Positions 62,112-64,000 of a DNA stretch of 64,000 bases are shown piece by piece; within the stretch, counting starts at the first letter, position 1, and each line of letters starts with the position of its first letter. A program made the translations under genes and the position numbers. The stretch is from Betaproteobacteria bacterium (lineage in GTDB: Bacteria > Pseudomonadota > Gammaproteobacteria > Burkholderiales > Ga0077523). The DNA is taken from positions 1 to 64,000 of the forward strand of contig WGLR01000040.1 of assembly GCA_016125475.1 (NCBI GenBank), in the 5' to 3' direction. The notes beneath the pieces are model-generated. The model saw only the letters and a list, made by a program, of their open reading frames with translations, was not told the DNA's origin and searched no databases.

Positions 62112-64000
62112 TGTTCAACAAGATCACCTCGTCGTTCGGGCTGTCGGGCCTGCTCTTCGCGGCCGTCGCAGTGTTCGGAGTGGGTGCCATGCAGGGAACG
62201 GGGACGCACACGGCCGGCCGCGCTCAGGCGGATCTCGCCGCACTCGACGCCATCTACCAGTGGCGTGCCGCCGCCGCCGACCGTGCCGCGGCCGTGCGCG
62301 CCAACGGCGGTGACCTCGTGGAATCGGCGTCTGCACGAGCCGCCGAAGCGCTCGCGAGGATGCCGGCGGACCTCGGCGAGACGGCGCAGCAGGCCCGCGC
62401 ACTCGAGACCGCCGCAGCTGTCGCGGCGACGGGAACGGGCGGGCGCAATGACGCCAGATCCTTCGCGAACGCGCATGCCGCGCTCGTGGCAGGTTCTCTC
62501 GAACTCGCCACGCGCCTGCGCGACGACGCGCAGGCGAGCGTTGCGGCGCTCGATGGCGCGGCGACCGGTACCGGCCTGCCGCTCGTACTGCTCGGACTCG
62601 CCGGAATCGGTCTGGCCGCATTCGGCTTTGCGAACGGCCGGGGCCAGAACTCCCGGGCCGTCGCCTCGGCTGCCGACGCGCTTGCACGCGGCGATTTCGA
62701 GCAGACCGTGGAGACCGACCGGGACGGTCCCCTGCACGCGCTGGACATGCTCCGCGCCGAACTGAGACGACTGCGACAGGCACTCGGCGAGATGGCGCGC
62801 GCGCATGAGTCCGGAGCCACCGACTACCGCCTGCCCGAGGAGCAGATGCCGGGGGCGTTCCGCGAGATGGCCGGCGTGGTGAACCAGGTCGTCGCGTCGC
62901 ACGTCGCGGTGAAGGGCAGGGTCGCCGAACTCGTGCAGGGTTACGCGACAGGCAACTTCGACGGTCGCATGGAACGTCTTGCGGGCCGGGACGCGGCACT
63001 CACCGACGCGATGGAGACCGCACGCGCGTCGCTCAAGGCCGCCACGGACGACGCCCAGGAAAGCGCGAGGATGCGCCACGCGCTGGACAGTGCGACCACG
63101 AACGTGATGATCGCCGACGGTGACGGGATCATCCGCTACATGAACGATTCTCTCGAGACGATGCTGACGGACGCGGAAACCGACATCCGCAAGGGCCTGC
63201 CGCAGTTCAGCGTCCAGAGCGTCGTCGGCGCGAACTTCGACCAGTTCCACCGGAATCCCGCGCATCAGCGGGGGCTGCTCGCGTCGCTGCGGGCACCCCA
63301 TCGCGCTCAGATCGACGTGGGCGGTCGCACGTTCTCGCTGATCGCGACACCTATCTTCAACGAGCAGCGGCAGCGTCTGGGCACGGTGGTCGAGTGGAAG
63401 GACCGTACGAGCGAACTGGTCACGGAGCGCGAGATCCACACGGTGCGCACCGCGCTCGATCGCGTGACGACGAACGTGATGATCGCCGATGCCGATGGCG
63501 TCATCCGCTACTGGAACGATTCCCTGAAGGAGATGCTGACCGGTGCCGAGGCGGACATCCGCAAGGCCCTGCCGGCATTCGACGTGCGGACGGTCGTCGG
63601 TACGAACTTCGACACGTTCCACCGCAACCCCGCGCATCAGCGCGGCCTGCTTTCCCGCCTGACCGGTACGCACCGCGCGCAGATCGAGGTCGGCGGACGC
63701 ACGTTCTCGCTGACGGCCAATCCGATCGTGGACGGTTGTGGTACCCGGCTCGGCACCGTCGTGGAGTGGAAGGACCGCACGATGGAGGTCGCGGTGGAGG
63801 GCGAGGTATCGAACGTCGTCACCGCGGCCGCTGCCGGAGACTTCAGCCGGCGCATCGCGACCCAGGGCAAGGAGGGCTTCTTCCTGACCCTGTCCGAGCG
63901 CATCAACACGCTCGTGCAGACCAGCGAGTTCGGGCTCAACGAAGTGGCGCGCGTGCTCTCGGCGCTCGCCGAAGGCGACCTCACGCAGCGCATCTCGGCC
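62111..64000 (+). CDS. Chemoreceptor with tandem PAS domains (3'-truncated by window edge)
   Basis: The first 630 residues of a methyl-accepting chemotaxis protein are visible. There is an N-terminal TM (about 6-28), a short helical sensor region, a second TM (about 157-176), and a HAMP-like segment. Two PAS domains of about 123 residues follow (about 320-443 and 444-565). They are close copies: both contain TTNVMIAD, IRY-x-NDSL, HRNPAHQRGLL, GGRTFSL and RLGTVVEWKDRT. After them comes a HAMP repeat (AAGDFSRRI and ALAEGDLTQRIS). The signalling hairpin lies past the window end. PAS domains of this type often bind haem or flavin and report redox or oxygen; the ligand here is not known. It overlaps cheA by 1 nt. 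Confidence 0.9.
   Translation, partial: MFNKITSSFGLSGLLFAAVAVFGVGAMQGTGTHTAGRAQADLAALDAIYQWRAAAADRAAAVRANGGDLVESASARAAEALARMPADLGETAQQARALETAAAVAATGTGGRNDARSFANAHAALVAGSLELATRLRDDAQASVAALDGAATGTGLPLVLLGLAGIGLAAFGFANGRGQNSRAVASAADALARGDFEQTVETDRDGPLHALDMLRAELRRLRQALGEMARAHESGATDYRLPEEQMPGAFREMAGVVNQVVASHVAVKGRVAELVQGYATGNFDGRMERLAGRDAALTDAMETARASLKAATDDAQESARMRHALDSATTNVMIADGDGIIRYMNDSLETMLTDAETDIRKGLPQFSVQSVVGANFDQFHRNPAHQRGLLASLRAPHRAQIDVGGRTFSLIATPIFNEQRQRLGTVVEWKDRTSELVTEREIHTVRTALDRVTTNVMIADADGVIRYWNDSLKEMLTGAEADIRKALPAFDVRTVVGTNFDTFHRNPAHQRGLLSRLTGTHRAQIEVGGRTFSLTANPIVDGCGTRLGTVVEWKDRTMEVAVEGEVSNVVTAAAAGDFSRRIATQGKEGFFLTLSERINTLVQTSEFGLNEVARVLSALAEGDLTQRISA

Noticed and set aside
1-64000. 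CRISPR arrays, rRNA genes, insertion sequences
   Set aside because: No evenly spaced direct repeats, no 16S/23S/5S sequence blocks and no transposase motifs were found when reading both strands by eye.

Overview
The window is about 64 kb of very GC-rich, gene-dense bacterial chromosome. No single gene fixes the taxon. The combination of PEP-CTERM/PrsT-type surface proteins, an fdsGBACD-type soluble NAD-linked formate dehydrogenase, a DUF3489 relic, recJ-prfB-lysS next to an rpfE-like gene, lolCD, comEC and a monofunctional relA points to a free-living betaproteobacterium or a close gammaproteobacterial relative. That is inference, not a marker-gene result.

Layout. 1-1.6 kb: the end of a TPR (PrsT-like) gene and a PEP-CTERM exported protein. 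1.7-4.7 kb: rmuC, an mtfA-like peptidase and a DUF2238 membrane protein. 4.8-21.3 kb is a molybdenum and formate block: moeA and moaA (minus strand), mobB-moaD-moaE and a short ModE-type regulator (plus), the fdsG-fdsB-fdsA-fdhD-fdsD operon (minus) with a divergent HTH+PBP regulator, and modB-modC-porin-modA. Three palindromes with a regular 8-8-8 layout match the known ModE operator form and sit in front of modB and in front of the porin. Together these genes take up molybdate, make the molybdopterin cofactor, mature and supply a Mo-dependent formate dehydrogenase, and adjust expression to Mo supply. 21.3-23.2 kb: queD (an unusual three-domain version) and queE behind a hairpin-rich leader. 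23.2-27.7 kb: crcB, a DUF190 gene, a ThDP decarboxylase, an HDOD gene and a methyltransferase.

27.7-39.2 kb is an accessory defence island on the minus strand: a small excisionase-like HTH gene, a beta-class DNA adenine methyltransferase (type III Mod-like), a helicase-nuclease (type III Res-like), and a complete type I Wadjet anti-plasmid set jetA-jetB-jetC-jetD. The genes are separated by 20 nt or less or overlap, so they look like one transcription unit. The island is bracketed by an 11-bp direct repeat. Its right flank holds mobile-element debris (a small hypothetical gene, a broken DUF3489 gene, a frameshifted ParD antitoxin fragment and a tRNA-3'-end-like segment) before core genes resume at lysS.

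40.2-46.1 kb: lysS, prfB (with the classical RF2 programmed frameshift), a DUF4010/MgtC membrane protein and recJ (all minus). 46.3-56.8 kb: a Cache-type chemoreceptor with a sigma-28-like promoter, an rpfE-like gene, lolC-lolD, a 3-methyladenine glycosylase, comEC and relA. 56.8-64 kb: an AraC-family regulator and a chemosensory cluster (receptor, cheY, STAS protein, cheA, tandem-PAS receptor running off the end).

No complete tRNA or rRNA gene, insertion sequence or CRISPR array was seen. Starts were adjusted by eye where the longest open frame clearly runs upstream of the conserved protein. Family assignments rest on motif recognition, not database searches.
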